Origin: Hydrogenivirga caldilitoris
GTDB taxonomy: Bacteria; Aquificota; Aquificia; Aquificales; Aquificaceae
Length of the DNA stretch: 64,000 nucleotides
Direction: 5' to 3'
Assembly (NCBI RefSeq): GCF_003664005.1
Contig: NZ_RCCJ01000001.1
Span: 62,001 to 126,000 of the forward strand
Positions 12,822-21,767 of this stretch are shown here, one piece after another. The position numbers and the translations under genes are program-made. Within the stretch, counting starts at the first letter, position 1. Each line of letters begins with the position of its first letter. The notes below the pieces were generated by a model. The model did not search any database. It was not told the DNA's origin and worked only from the letters and a program-made list of their open reading frames with translations.

Positions 12822-13688
12822 TTAACTAATGTTTATAGCTCTTCCAAAGGAAGAGTTATCTTCAAACCCGGCTATGTACAAGCTAACCATCCTGCCTGCT
12901 CTCTCCAGTAAGCTTACAACCGTGTCATCGTTCAACTGGAATGGGCTTTCCATTTCAAATATAACAACCGCATTTCCTTCTTCAAGCTTGACGGGAACAG
13001 ATAGTAAACCCTTCTCCCTGTCCATGAGTGGGGTGTAACTTTCAACTTCCTTTTTTGGTATCAGATGTATCTGTTTTACCTTAAACTTCTCCTTAACACT
13101 CCTCAAGAAGTCTTCAACGCTCTTGCTTTTTGTTGAGTACTCTATAAGAAACTTGAGGGCTTCCAGCTCTTTCTTATCCTTTTCCCATCTGGCAAACTCT
13201 TGGAGCAGTTTCCTGTAGGAGCTGCGGAGGTTTTTTACGGAGTCGCGCTCCTTCTTTATTACGTTTAGAAAGTCAGGTATAAGGGCTGAAACCACTGAAG
13301 AAATAAGAAGTATAAGGCTTGAAAAGAGCCAAAGTGGTTCTTTGGGGAGCATGTAGGCTGTTAAGACCACACCTGAGAAGAAGAGCAGCGAAGTGGCTAA
13401 AAGACTTCTGTTAGTGTGAAGGACTATAAGGGGTAGGAGGGAATATATAGCTTTGGGCTCTCCCGTTAAAAACACCATCGGTGGGATAAAAATCACATCA
13501 ACTAACTTATTAATAAACCTGGTTTTTTCGTACTTTATGTAGGAAAGTAGGCTAAAGGAGAAGTAAAGGGCGGTTAATACAACCAAAGTACTCTTTTGGG
13601 GGGTGTCCATGGATAGGGATATAAGCACAAAGTAAAGGGAGACAAGGAATCTGACCCCCAGGAAGACCTCCTTCACCATTCTTCTCAT
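12822..13688 (-). CDS. Membrane protein with coiled coil and GAF-like C-terminal domain
   Basis: 288 residues: about five membrane segments in the first 140 residues, a coiled coil (about 140-180, [21 protein letters not shown]), then a roughly 100-residue cytoplasmic domain whose pattern (SVEDFLRSV..., then a short strand-rich stretch ending [13 protein letters not shown]) suggests a degenerate GAF domain. No kinase, GGDEF or other output domain is attached. It shares a 26-bp divergent promoter region with cysS and lies directly upstream of the TusA fusion gene, so a sensory or scaffold role with that protein is possible. Function unknown. Confidence 0.6.
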   Translation of the reverse strand: MRRMVKEVFLGVRFLVSLYFVLISLSMDTPQKSTLVVLTALYFSFSLLSYIKYEKTRFINKLVDVIFIPPMVFLTGEPKAIYSLLPLIVLHTNRSLLATSLLFFSGVVLTAYMLPKEPLWLFSSLILLISSVVSALIPDFLNVIKKERDSVKNLRSSYRKLLQEFARWEKDKKELEALKFLIEYSTKSKSVEDFLRSVKEKFKVKQIHLIPKKEVESYTPLMDREKGLLSVPVKLEEGNAVVIFEMESPFQLNDDTVVSLLERAGRMVSLYIAGFEDNSSFGRAINIS

Positions 13689-13695
13689 CTGCTAA

Positions 13696-13701
13696 ATTAT
13701 C
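13696..13701 (-). promoter_or_regulatory. -10 for leaderless membrane-protein gene (divergent from cysS)
   Basis: GATAAT on the minus strand, 7 nt before the ATG at 13688. Together with the plus-strand TATAAT at 13703 it fills the 26-bp gap, so both divergent mRNAs would start at their initiation codons. Confidence 0.5.
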
Positions 13702-13702
13702 A

Positions 13703-13708
13703 TATAAT
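13703..13708 (+). promoter_or_regulatory. -10 for leaderless cysS mRNA
   Basis: Consensus TATAAT with exactly 6 nt to the cysS ATG, so predicted +1 is the A of ATG. No Shine-Dalgarno is present. Confidence 0.6.
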
Positions 13709-13714
13709 AAATCC

Positions 13715-15190
13715 ATGAGTTTGAAGATACACAATACACTCACCGGTAAGATAGAGGAACTGGTCCCCATAAATCCGCCTAAGGTTCTTATATACACCTG
13801 TGGTGTCACGGTTTACGACGATTCCCATGTTGGTCATGGAAGGAGTCTTGTGGTCTTTGACACCTTCAGGAGGTTCCTTGAACATCTGGGTTACAACGTT
13901 TACTTTGTTAGAAACTTTACAGACGTGGATGACAAAATAATAAACAGAGCCAAAGAAGAATGTACCGATTTTATGACGATAGCCAACAGATACATAGCCA
14001 GTTATTACAGAGATATGGAAGCTATAAGGGTTAAGCCCGCTGACGTTGAACCAAGGGTAACGGAGCATATGAAGGAGATAATTGAAGTTATTCAAAAGCT
14101 CATAGATAGAGGCTTCGCCTATGAATCTGGCGGTGACGTTTATTTTTCGGTCAGATCCTTTAAGAACTATGGAAAACTCTCAAAGAGGAGTCCGGAGGAG
14201 ATGGAGGCGGGAGCGAGGGTGGAACCTTCCGAGAAGAAGAGAGACCCTCTGGACTTTGCCCTCTGGAAGGCTGCAAAGGCTGGAGAGCCAGCTTGGGATT
14301 CGCCCTGGGGAAAGGGTAGGCCAGGCTGGCATACAGAGTGTGTTGCAATGGTCTTTAAGCATCTGGGGGAAACCATAGATATACACGGTGGTGGATTAGA
14401 CCTAGTATTCCCGCACCATGAGAACGAGATGGCTCAAGCCGAGGCAATTACAGGAAAACCCTTTGCAAGATACTGGATGCACAACGGACTCGTAACGGTA
14501 GGTGGTCAGAAGATGTCCAAGTCTCTCGGGAACTATGTCACACTACGGGAGATATACAGAAGGTATCACCCCGATATACTCAGACTGCTTGTGCTGTTTA
14601 CCCACTATAGGAGCCCCCTTGACTTTTCCTGGGAGAAGATGGAAGAGACCCAGAGAGCCTATGAGAGACTGAAGGGAGCTATAGAAGACTATGAGGTACT
14701 CAGTAAACTCAATGTTGTCCCTGGTGAGGGAGGTACTCATCCCCTTTACGATAAGGTTAAAGAAGTTGAAGAAGCCTTCTTTAGCTCGTTGAGTGATGAC
14801 TTTAACACCCCAGAAGCTATCTCTCACATGTTTGCCCTGGTGAATGAGCTGGGTAAAGTTAAGAACAGAGCTTACTCGGAAGGGAAAATTAGTGAAGGGG
14901 AGCTTGGCGCATACGAATACGCCTCCAAGTTTCTGCTGAACACCATGAAGAAGATATTCGGTCTCCTTGAAGACCTGTATCCAGAGTGTGAGGTTAAGAG
15001 GGTGGTTGAACGAGAGCTTGAAGCCGGTGAGGTCCTTGACCAGAAACTCGTTGAACTCCTCATAGAGGTTAGAACCCTGGCAAGACAGGAGAGGCAGTTT
15101 AAAATTGCAGACTTTGTTAGGGATAAACTCAAAGAGCTTGGAATAGAGCTTGAAGATACACCTGCCGGTACGAAGTGGAAGAGGAGATGA
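13715..15190 (+). CDS. cysS: Cysteinyl-tRNA synthetase
   Basis: Class I synthetase charging tRNA-Cys, 491 residues. HIGH-type motif as HVGHG (in [12 protein letters not shown]), Zn-site residues in TCGVTVYD and the later HTECVAM...PHHENE, and KMSKS in [11 protein letters not shown]. The C-terminal helical region is of normal length. The stop codon overlaps the folD start as ATGA. Confidence 0.97.
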   Translation: MSLKIHNTLTGKIEELVPINPPKVLIYTCGVTVYDDSHVGHGRSLVVFDTFRRFLEHLGYNVYFVRNFTDVDDKIINRAKEECTDFMTIANRYIASYYRDMEAIRVKPADVEPRVTEHMKEIIEVIQKLIDRGFAYESGGDVYFSVRSFKNYGKLSKRSPEEMEAGARVEPSEKKRDPLDFALWKAAKAGEPAWDSPWGKGRPGWHTECVAMVFKHLGETIDIHGGGLDLVFPHHENEMAQAEAITGKPFARYWMHNGLVTVGGQKMSKSLGNYVTLREIYRRYHPDILRLLVLFTHYRSPLDFSWEKMEETQRAYERLKGAIEDYEVLSKLNVVPGEGGTHPLYDKVKEVEEAFFSSLSDDFNTPEAISHMFALVNELGKVKNRAYSEGKISEGELGAYEYASKFLLNTMKKIFGLLEDLYPECEVKRVVERELEAGEVLDQKLVELLIEVRTLARQERQFKIADFVRDKLKELGIELEDTPAGTKWKRR

Positions 15191-16071
15191 GTGAGCCGAT
15201 CATCCTTGATGGAAAAGCTTTGTCCCAGAAGCTTAGGGAAGAGCTCAGGAAAGAGGTTGAATCCTACGTATCCGCTGGCTACAGGAAGCCTGGGTTGGCT
15301 GTTGTTCTTGTCGGCGACGACCCTGCAAGTCAGGTTTACGTTAAGAACAAAATAAACGCCTGTGAAAAGGTTGGCATAGAATCCTTCTTTTATAAACTTG
15401 ATAAGAGCATCCTTACTGAAGAGCTCCTTGACGTGATAGCCGAGTTGAACTCAAGAGACGAGATTGATGGCATATTGATTCAGCTACCTTTGCCCTCTCA
15501 GATAGATCAGGGGGAGGTTATACTTGCGATACATCCTGATAAAGATGTTGATGGTTTTCATCCGGAAAACATGGGTAAACTCGTTGCCCGTATGGAGGAT
15601 GGGTTTATCCCCTGTACCCCTTTGGGTATAGACCTACTCCTCAAGCATTACGATATTGAGTTAAAGGGAAAGGATGTAGTTATAGTTGGTGCAGGCTTCA
15701 TAGTTGGAAGACCTTTAAGCCTGTTGATGCTCTGGAGAGATGCAACAGTCACCGTCTGTCACATACATACGCGAGACCTGAAGAAACATACTTTGGGGGC
15801 GGATATCCTGGTCTCGGCAACCGGTGTCCCTGGACTTATAAAAGAGGATATGGTCAGGGATGGAGCCATCGTTATTGACGTGGGGATATCAAAGGTTGAC
15901 GGGAAGATAGTTGGAGACGTTGATTTTAATAAAGTTAAGGGAAAGGTCAGTGCAATAACTCCTGTTCCGGGCGGTGTTGGACCCATGACAGTTACGGGAC
16001 TTCTTATGAACACGGTAAAGTCTTACAGGAAGAGGATAAGGACTCACTCAACTTCAACTATGAAACCGTAA
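15187..16071 (+). CDS. folD: Bifunctional methylene-THF dehydrogenase/cyclohydrolase
   Basis: Interconverts 5,10-methylene-THF and 10-formyl-THF in the C1 pool. The ATG at 15187 overlaps the cysS stop (ATGA) and gives 294 residues; an upstream GTG at 15175 would only add four. The catalytic Tyr/Lys pair is in [15 protein letters not shown] and the C-terminal [11 protein letters not shown] are present. The usual GRSxxVGxP dinucleotide motif reads GAGFIVGRP, so the Ser that typically favours NADP is replaced, which may mean altered cofactor use (inference). Its product also feeds HypX-type CO synthesis. The 3' end overlaps the convergent gene by 28 bp. Confidence 0.95.
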   Translation: MSEPIILDGKALSQKLREELRKEVESYVSAGYRKPGLAVVLVGDDPASQVYVKNKINACEKVGIESFFYKLDKSILTEELLDVIAELNSRDEIDGILIQLPLPSQIDQGEVILAIHPDKDVDGFHPENMGKLVARMEDGFIPCTPLGIDLLLKHYDIELKGKDVVIVGAGFIVGRPLSLLMLWRDATVTVCHIHTRDLKKHTLGADILVSATGVPGLIKEDMVRDGAIVIDVGISKVDGKIVGDVDFNKVKGKVSAITPVPGGVGPMTVTGLLMNTVKSYRKRIRTHSTSTMKP

Positions 16072-17069
16072 ATCTGGTGTTTCCTTAACCTCTCAAGCTC
16101 CTTCTGCGCAGTTTCCCTGTCAGGAAATCTCCCGTATATTACCTTATATATTCCAGAGGACTCCAATATCTCCAGCTCTTTCAGCCCTTTAGCTTTCAGC
16201 TCTTCCACCAGAGTTTCTGCCCGCTGGTGGGTGGAAAAGGCTGCTATCTGTATTCCAAACTTCCCCTCATGTTTTCTCTTTATGCGTACAAAATTCCTTC
16301 TAAGGCTCTTTCTTTGCTCCTCTACCAGAATCCTGCTCAGGAGTTCATAGGCTTGGGTTCTTTGAAGATTGCTTGCCTGTTTATCTTCTAACACAAGCTT
16401 TACAGATTCCTTAGCCTTTTCATAGTCTCCAGTCTCGTAATAGACCCTGGCCAGGTTCAGGTATATCTCTGAGGTTTTGAAATTATTTGAAATCAACGTC
16501 TTAAAGAGCCGCTCTGCCTCTTCGTATCTTTTGTCGTCAAGGTAGGCACTTCCAAGCTCAAGTTGGGCTTCAATGAATAGCGGGTTATAAGCTGTAGCCT
16601 TCTTAAGGTACTCAATATACTTCTCTCTATCCCCAGTTTCTTTATAAACCTTTGCCATGTAATAAAAAGCTATGTGCTTTTTATCAAAGGTTTCATCAGA
16701 CAGGGCTTCCTGAAGAAAGTTTACCGCCCTTTGATGGTCACCCATTTTGAGGTAAAGAATTCCAAGATTCATCTTCGCTTCCGAATTGTTGGGGTTTGAT
16801 TCAAGTGCCTTCTTGAAGGCTTCCTCAGCCTTGCTGTACTCTTCAACCTCCATATAGGTAATGCCTAAAGCGTTCCATATGGTTGGCTCTTGCGGGGCTA
16901 ACTTTGCAGCTTTGTAAAGGCGGGCTATGGCTTCTGAGTAGTTCTTAGCGTAGTATGCTGACATGCCAAGGTCGTACAGGTATCTCCACTCTTCCTGTTT
17001 AGATTGTTCCTGCTTGGCGGAGCAGGATATGAGAAGCCCCGCCAATAGAAGGGAAAGGAGTTTCCTCAT
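16044..17069 (-). CDS. TPR lipoprotein with C-terminal SPOR domain
   Basis: 341 residues. Signal sequence with lipobox LLISC (Cys16), then about five to six TPR units (about 27-245) and a C-terminal SPOR domain (about 270-341, FGIQIAAFSTHQRAETLVEEL). SPOR domains bind denuded peptidoglycan at septa, and TPRs bind proteins, so a role in cell division or envelope assembly is likely. It overlaps the upstream SPOR gene by 4 bp and belongs to the argS operon. Confidence 0.85.
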   Translation of the reverse strand: MRKLLSLLLAGLLISCSAKQEQSKQEEWRYLYDLGMSAYYAKNYSEAIARLYKAAKLAPQEPTIWNALGITYMEVEEYSKAEEAFKKALESNPNNSEAKMNLGILYLKMGDHQRAVNFLQEALSDETFDKKHIAFYYMAKVYKETGDREKYIEYLKKATAYNPLFIEAQLELGSAYLDDKRYEEAERLFKTLISNNFKTSEIYLNLARVYYETGDYEKAKESVKLVLEDKQASNLQRTQAYELLSRILVEEQRKSLRRNFVRIKRKHEGKFGIQIAAFSTHQRAETLVEELKAKGLKELEILESSGIYKVIYGRFPDRETAQKELERLRKHQIYGFIVEVE

Positions 17070-17728
17070 CTCTGAACAACAAAGGCATTCTTAAAGGACG
17101 TTCTCACCTTTCTAAGAGCGGATATGGGGTTTTCCGCCTTAACCCTTATCCTCACTTTGTAGAGACCATCCTCCTCTATTATGAAGGCTTCAAGCCCTTT
17201 CTCTTTCGCCAGGTTTAAGCTCTTGTCTGCGTTCTCCTTTATCTTGAAAGCTCCGATCTGGACAACATAATCTCTCAGCTGAGCGGGTGCTTTCTTCTCT
17301 TTTTCGGGTGCAGCCTTCGCTACTTTCTGTTCAACCTTTTTCTCCTCTGTTTTGGGCTGTTCTTTTACTACCTTCTTAGGCTCAGGTTTCTGTTGAGGGG
17401 GCTTTGTTTCCTCTTTGGGCTTTTGAGCTACAGCTTGAGGAGGTGGTGTTTGCGGTTGTGGTTTGGGTTGTGGAGGTTTGACCTCAGGGATAGGCTTGGC
17501 CACTTTCTCAATAGGTTTTTCAATGGGTTTCGGTTCTACAGGTTTTATAGGTTTAGATTCAGGTTTTATCTCAACAGGGGGTTTTGACCTGACAACCGGT
17601 GGGGGTGCTACCCTCTTTTCTTGGGATTCCATCCAGGTGTTCACACCAAAGTAGAAGAACACCAGCGCTACCAATATCCCCAGTAACAGGACGAGCCTGT
17701 GTTTTTGAAGACCTTTCAACTTTTCCAT
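17066..17728 (-). CDS. SPOR-domain cell-division-type protein with Pro/Lys-rich linker
   Basis: 220 residues. One membrane segment (about 12-30), a long low-complexity linker rich in Pro, Lys, Glu and Val (about 40-145), and a C-terminal SPOR domain (about 148-220, DYVVQIGAFKIKENADKSLNL). This is FtsN/DedD-like architecture: inner-membrane anchor, periplasmic linker and peptidoglycan-binding domain. GGGGGAG lies about 5 nt before the ATG, and argS ends just upstream. Exact ortholog not assigned. Confidence 0.85.
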   Translation of the reverse strand: MEKLKGLQKHRLVLLLGILVALVFFYFGVNTWMESQEKRVAPPPVVRSKPPVEIKPESKPIKPVEPKPIEKPIEKVAKPIPEVKPPQPKPQPQTPPPQAVAQKPKEETKPPQQKPEPKKVVKEQPKTEEKKVEQKVAKAAPEKEKKAPAQLRDYVVQIGAFKIKENADKSLNLAKEKGLEAFIIEEDGLYKVRIRVKAENPISALRKVRTSFKNAFVVQR

Positions 17729-17739
17729 CTTACTCCCCC

Positions 17740-19485
17740 TTACATTTTTTCAGGAGCTCCAACACCTATCAATTTTAAACCAATTCTAAGGGTGCTTCTT
17801 ATACCTTTTAACAGGGCTATGCGTCCGAGCATGGTTTCTCGGTCACTTCCTATTATCCTGTGGTGGTTGTAGTAATTATGAAACGTTCCTGCAAGGTCTA
17901 TGAGTGCGTACGTTATAAGGTGAGGGTCTCTTTTTTGTGCTACGTCTATCAGTTCGTCCTTCATCATAAGAGCCTTCTTCATAAGTTTTATTTCGGCATC
18001 TTCCTTTAATTCTTTTACGTACTCAGATAAGTTTTCCACGTCCGGGTCTTTACCGAACCTCTCTCTGAACTCTCTGAATACACCGGAGATTCTGGCGTGA
18101 GCGTATTGAACGTAAAAAACGGGATTGTCAGAGCTCTTCTCTTTTACCCTGTCAACGTCAAAGTCCAGCGGGGTATCGCTCCTCTTGGTTAGGAAAACGA
18201 ATCTCACAGCATCTGAGCCAACGTCGTTTATTAGCTCCCTCAGAGTAACAAACTCTCCAGACCTTTTTGACATCCTCACTTCTCTGCCGCTTTTGAAGAG
18301 CTTGACCATCTGTATTAGGTAAACCTCAAGCCAATCCTCTGGCACATCCAGCATCTTCAGGGAAGCCTTTACCCTCGGTATGTAACCATGATGGTCCGAA
18401 CCCCATAGGTCTATAACTTTGTCAAACCCCCTCTTGAACTTTATCCAGTGATAGGCTATATCTGAAGCAAAGTAGGTGTAGGAACCGTCCGACTTCCTTA
18501 AGACCCTGTCCTTGTCGTCTCCAAACTCAGAGGTCTTCAGCCACAGAGCGCCTTCGCTCTCGTAAACGAACCCCCTCCTGGAAAGCTCTTCTATCAGTTT
18601 TTCAACGAGTCCCTCCTCGTACAGGCTTCTCTCGCTGAACCAAACGTCAAACCCAATCCCCATATCTGATAGGTCTCTCCTTATCTCGTCTATCATAGCG
18701 TCTAGACCAAATAGGGAGCAGAGTTCTACCTCAGACCCCTTTTCAGGGTTAAACCTCCTCGTATAGGAGAGCTCAAATCCATAACCGTAAGAGAGGATGC
18801 TTTCCTTTGCCTTTTCTAAGTTGCCTTCCAATATGCTGTCTCCCACCGATTCTTTGAGCAATTTCGCGAGCTCTATAACGTACTCTCCTTTGTAGCCTTC
18901 CTCTTCAAAGAGCTTTTCTATCTCCGGTCTTTCTTTCTCTTTTCCAAACAGCTGAAGATATCTAAATAGGACGGATACACCGAGCATGTATACCTGTCTT
19001 CCTGCATCATTTATGTAGTACTCACGGGTTATCTCATAACCGAAGAATTCAAATATTCTTGCGAGTGTATCTCCAACCACAGCACCTCTGCCATGCCCAA
19101 GATGAAGGGGTCCCGTAGGGTTTGCACTCACAAACTCAATCTGAACTTTGAGCCCGTTGCCTATGTTTTCCCTGTAATACTCTTCTCCTAACTCCAGCAA
19201 CCTTGTGAATTCTTGTACAAGGAGTTCCTTTGAGAGTTTTATATTGACAAAACCCCTAACGGCTTCAACCTTTTCAAAGTCTGAATCCTTTGAGAGTTCC
19301 TCGGCAAGTAGGGAGGCAACCTCATTGGGGCTCCTTTTCAGCTCCCTTGATAGCAGGAACGCTACGTTCGTAGCAAGGTCTCCATGTTCTTCTTCCCTGG
19401 GCTTCTCGGTCTTAAAATCTGGAGGGTCTATAGAAAAGAGTTTCTTTACAGCAGCGAGTATCTTTTTTTCTACCCTTTCTTTCAT
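17740..19485 (-). CDS. argS: Arginyl-tRNA synthetase
   Basis: Class I synthetase, 581 residues. HIGH-type motif HLGHG in NPTGPLHLGHGRGAVVGD, KMSKS counterpart MSKRSGEFVTL, and a C-terminal DALR anticodon-binding domain. First gene of the leftward argS-SPOR-SPOR operon. The bases before ATG (CCTCCG) are not a ribosome-binding site. TATAAT lies 11 nt upstream, predicting a leader of about 5 nt. Confidence 0.96.
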   Translation of the reverse strand: MKERVEKKILAAVKKLFSIDPPDFKTEKPREEEHGDLATNVAFLLSRELKRSPNEVASLLAEELSKDSDFEKVEAVRGFVNIKLSKELLVQEFTRLLELGEEYYRENIGNGLKVQIEFVSANPTGPLHLGHGRGAVVGDTLARIFEFFGYEITREYYINDAGRQVYMLGVSVLFRYLQLFGKEKERPEIEKLFEEEGYKGEYVIELAKLLKESVGDSILEGNLEKAKESILSYGYGFELSYTRRFNPEKGSEVELCSLFGLDAMIDEIRRDLSDMGIGFDVWFSERSLYEEGLVEKLIEELSRRGFVYESEGALWLKTSEFGDDKDRVLRKSDGSYTYFASDIAYHWIKFKRGFDKVIDLWGSDHHGYIPRVKASLKMLDVPEDWLEVYLIQMVKLFKSGREVRMSKRSGEFVTLRELINDVGSDAVRFVFLTKRSDTPLDFDVDRVKEKSSDNPVFYVQYAHARISGVFREFRERFGKDPDVENLSEYVKELKEDAEIKLMKKALMMKDELIDVAQKRDPHLITYALIDLAGTFHNYYNHHRIIGSDRETMLGRIALLKGIRSTLRIGLKLIGVGAPEKM

Positions 19486-19496
19486 CGGAGGTATGT

Positions 19497-19502
19497 ATTA
19501 TA
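19497..19502 (-). promoter_or_regulatory. -10 of argS, near-leaderless
   Basis: TATAAT on the minus strand, 11 nt before the argS ATG. It sits in the 18-bp gap after fliN. Predicted leader of about 5 nt without Shine-Dalgarno. Confidence 0.5.
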
Positions 19503-19503
19503 A

Positions 19504-19971
19504 CTACTTTCTAAGGCTTTCCTGCAATGTGTCTCTGAATACGCTCTTCCTTTCCTCGCTATATATCTCTGTTATCCTTACACCGAACCTTTCTCCAACA
19601 ACGACGAGCTCACCTTTGGCTATGAGCTTCCCGTTCACTTTTATATCCACGGGTTCCGTAGTTTCTCTGTCCAGCTCAAGGACTGAACCGGGTCCAAGGT
19701 TTATGAGTTCTCTTATCTGAATGACCGTACTTCCAACTACCACCTCAACGTTGAGAGGTATGTCCATGAGTCTATCAAGGAGCTTTGTTATGTCCTTTTC
19801 TGTTACCTTTTTGCCGGCTTCAGGTTCAGTGTAGGCTTCTTTTTCCTCTTCTGAAGCGGGTGCCTCTTCCTTGGCTTCAGGACTTTCCTCCTGTTTTGCG
19901 AGGGCTTCCTCCCACTGTTTTGCCAGCTCTTCCTGAGAAAGCTCCTCTTCCTTCTTCTCCTCGTCTGCCAT
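19504..19971 (-). CDS. fliN: Flagellar motor switch protein FliN
   Basis: 155 residues. An N-terminal acidic low-complexity half (Glu/Lys/Ala, about 1-65) precedes the conserved SpoA/FliN domain (about 70-155): LMDIPLNVEVVVGSTVIQIRELINLGPGSVLELDR, and then GELVVVGERFGVRITEI. FliN forms the cytoplasmic C-ring that sets motor direction. It lies away from other flagellar genes, between ispG and argS. A GGGGAG Shine-Dalgarno precedes ATG by 7 nt. Confidence 0.92.
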   Translation of the reverse strand: MADEEKKEEELSQEELAKQWEEALAKQEESPEAKEEAPASEEEKEAYTEPEAGKKVTEKDITKLLDRLMDIPLNVEVVVGSTVIQIRELINLGPGSVLELDRETTEPVDIKVNGKLIAKGELVVVGERFGVRITEIYSEERKSVFRDTLQESLRK

Positions 19972-19991
19972 ATTTAACTCCCCTTCTTAAT

Positions 19992-21047
19992 TTAACCCAA
20001 CCTCTCTATCTCACGTAGTAGTTCTTCGGCCATCTCTTCCTCGCTTACCTTCTTCACGGGTTTTCCGTTTTTAAAAAGCCACGCAAACCCCCTTCCGCAT
20101 GCCAGACCTATGTCCGCTTCCCTCGCCTCACCTATGGCATTAACTACGCATCCCATTATCGCGACCTTGAGAGGTTTGTTTACCGAGCTTAGCTTCTCCT
20201 CAACTTCTTTAACAACCTTGGGCAAGTCAACCTCAATACGACCACAGGTGGGACAGGCTACTATATCTACACCCTTCTTTCTAAGCCCCAGGGACTTAAG
20301 TATCTCGTAGGCGGTTTCTACCTCAATTACCGGATCATCTGTCAGAGACACCCTAACCGTATCTCCTATCCCCATATGCAGAAGTATCCCTATACCTACC
20401 GAGGATTTTATGATGCCCTTCTTACCCATACCCGCTTCTGTTATACCTATGTGAAGGGGTACGTCCGTACGCTCAGCAAACAGCATGTTAGCCTTTACGT
20501 TTTCAAGAACGTCAGACCCTTTAATGGATACCTTGTAGTTTGTAAATCCCCATTTCTCAAACTTGTCAGACCATCTGAGGGCACTCTCCGCAAGAGCCTC
20601 AGCACACGGATAACCGTACTTTTCCAGCAAGTCCTTCTCTAGAGAGCCTGAGTTTACACCTATCCTTACGGCTATACCTTTTGTTTTAGCCTCTTCAACT
20701 ATCTCCTTTACTATCCCTTCCTTGCCTATGTTACCCGGGTTTATCCGTATTCCATGCACACCCTTTTCCATAGAGAGGAAAGCGTACGAAGGTGCAAAGT
20801 GGATGTCCGCTATTATGGGAACGGGGCTGTTTTTTACTATATCCTCAAGAGCTTCAACGTCTTCCTGATGAGGAACGGCAACCCTGACTATCTCACAACC
20901 CGCATTATGAAGCCTATCTATCTGTTCAAGGGTCTTTTCAACCTCATGGGTTTTTGTGGAAGTCATAGACTGAACAACGATAGGTGCATCTCCACCTATT
21001 CTGACTCCGCCCACATTAATCTGGCGGGTTTTTCTCCTCTCAACCAT
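19992..21047 (-). CDS. ispG: 4-hydroxy-3-methylbut-2-enyl-diphosphate synthase
   Basis: Penultimate enzyme of the MEP isoprenoid pathway: a [4Fe-4S] enzyme making HMBPP from MEcPP. At 351 residues it is the short bacterial form. TIM-barrel start GGDAPIVVQSMT, and C-terminal cluster-binding cysteines in CPTCGR and MGCVVNAIGEAREADIGLACG. TATTAT lies 10 nt before the ATG and no Shine-Dalgarno is seen. Confidence 0.97.
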   Translation of the reverse strand: MVERRKTRQINVGGVRIGGDAPIVVQSMTSTKTHEVEKTLEQIDRLHNAGCEIVRVAVPHQEDVEALEDIVKNSPVPIIADIHFAPSYAFLSMEKGVHGIRINPGNIGKEGIVKEIVEEAKTKGIAVRIGVNSGSLEKDLLEKYGYPCAEALAESALRWSDKFEKWGFTNYKVSIKGSDVLENVKANMLFAERTDVPLHIGITEAGMGKKGIIKSSVGIGILLHMGIGDTVRVSLTDDPVIEVETAYEILKSLGLRKKGVDIVACPTCGRIEVDLPKVVKEVEEKLSSVNKPLKVAIMGCVVNAIGEAREADIGLACGRGFAWLFKNGKPVKKVSEEEMAEELLREIERLG

Positions 21048-21057
21048 AAGGGATAAG

Positions 21058-21063
21058 ATAATA
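21058..21063 (-). promoter_or_regulatory. Possible -10 of ispG, near-leaderless
   Basis: TATTAT on the minus strand 10 nt before the ispG ATG, lying in the 25-bp gap after the GYD gene. Predicted leader about 4 nt. Confidence 0.4.
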
Positions 21064-21072
21064 CTTGGGCTC

Positions 21073-21372
21073 TTATTTGGAAAGCTCTTCCAGGTCCTTT
21101 ATAAGCCTGTCAATCTCTATTGCGGGCATTGTAAGGGTTCTTATCGTTCCTCTTGAATTCAACTCTATTGCCATCTTGACTATGGTATCGTTATCGGGGG
21201 CTTCAAGTATGTTTACAAAGTCGTACGGACCCATAACCGCATACTGGGCAATTATCTTAACTCCGAACTTATCCATAACCTCCTTATCAACCTCTTTGAT
21301 CCTTGCAGGTTTGTTCTTTAACGTCTTTGCTCCTTCGTCCGTTAGGGTTGTCAACATTACAAATGTAGCCAT
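21073..21372 (-). CDS. GYD-domain protein
   Basis: About 99 residues from ATG 21372, chosen because AAGGAGGTGG lies just upstream; a GTG three codons earlier falls inside that site. The sequence (MATFVMLTTLTDEGAKTLKN...MGPYDFVNILEAPDNDTIVKMAIEL) matches the small GYD family, a ferredoxin-like alpha/beta fold of unknown function. It is probably co-transcribed with ispG, 25 bp downstream. Confidence 0.8.
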   Translation of the reverse strand: MATFVMLTTLTDEGAKTLKNKPARIKEVDKEVMDKFGVKIIAQYAVMGPYDFVNILEAPDNDTIVKMAIELNSRGTIRTLTMPAIEIDRLIKDLEELSK

Positions 21373-21404
21373 GACCTCCACCTCCTTTGTTTAATATTCT
21401 AACA

Positions 21405-21427
21405 GAAATTAATCTTCCGTTAATTTC
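21405..21427. promoter_or_regulatory. Inverted repeat containing 11-bp-spaced TTAAT repeats; probable response-regulator site
   Basis: Perfect 8-bp arms GAAATTAA and TTAATTTC separated by 7 bp. Read as direct repeats it gives TTAAT at 21409 and again at 21420, exactly 11 bp apart, the spacing used by OmpR/PhoB-type regulators. A -10-like TAAATT at 21435-21440 begins 10 bp after the second repeat, the geometry of a Pho-box-type activated promoter. It precedes the operon encoding the response regulator at 21768. Confidence 0.5.
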
Positions 21428-21467
21428 CCGGAGCTAAATTATCACAAAACCCATAGGAGGTGCTGTT

Positions 21468-21767
21468 ATGAAGGGACTTCTGCTTTTGGCAGGGTTGGCT
21501 CTTGTAGGCTTATCTTACGCGGATATGAGGGAGCACTACGGTAAGAGGCATGAGCATCAGCGGTGGTGTGAGCAGAACTGGGCTCAGTGTAAAGAGTTTA
21601 AGCTTCAGAAGATAACCATAAAGGAGAGATACCTTGCCGGTAAGAGGGACTGTCTGCAGAAAGCCCAGGACTACTGGTCCTATAAGGAGTGCGTTGCACC
21701 CCTCAAGGTTAAGATGAAGAGGGAGCTTTCGGAACTCCGTCGTAAAATGGGGGAGAGTGCCAAGTGA
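21468..21767 (+). CDS. Small periplasmic four-cysteine protein
   Basis: 99 residues: signal peptide (about 1-18, ending LSYA), then a highly charged helical protein with four Cys (RWCEQNWAQCKEF, KRDCLQKA, YKECVAP) that could form two disulfides or a metal site. The size and helical character recall Spy/CpxP-type stress proteins, but there is no LTxxQ motif, so I do not assign it. Strong AGGAGGTG. Its stop is immediately followed by the response-regulator ATG, so it is probably an output or accessory of that two-component system. Confidence 0.75.
   Translation: MKGLLLLAGLALVGLSYADMREHYGKRHEHQRWCEQNWAQCKEFKLQKITIKERYLAGKRDCLQKAQDYWSYKECVAPLKVKMKRELSELRRKMGESAK

Noticed and set aside
14160-14386. 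Several short minus-strand frames inside cysS
   Set aside because: Three overlapping frames over the same bases within a well-conserved synthetase, with low-complexity Ser/Pro content and no start signals.
17180-17600. Apparent repeat region in the SPOR gene
   Set aside because: It is a Pro/Lys-rich periplasmic linker of the encoded protein, with irregular codons rather than a DNA tandem repeat.
17393-17654. Phe/Arg/Gly-rich plus-strand frames
   Set aside because: They mirror the Pro/Lys/Glu-rich linker of the SPOR protein on the opposite strand; composition is an artefact of that repeat-like linker.
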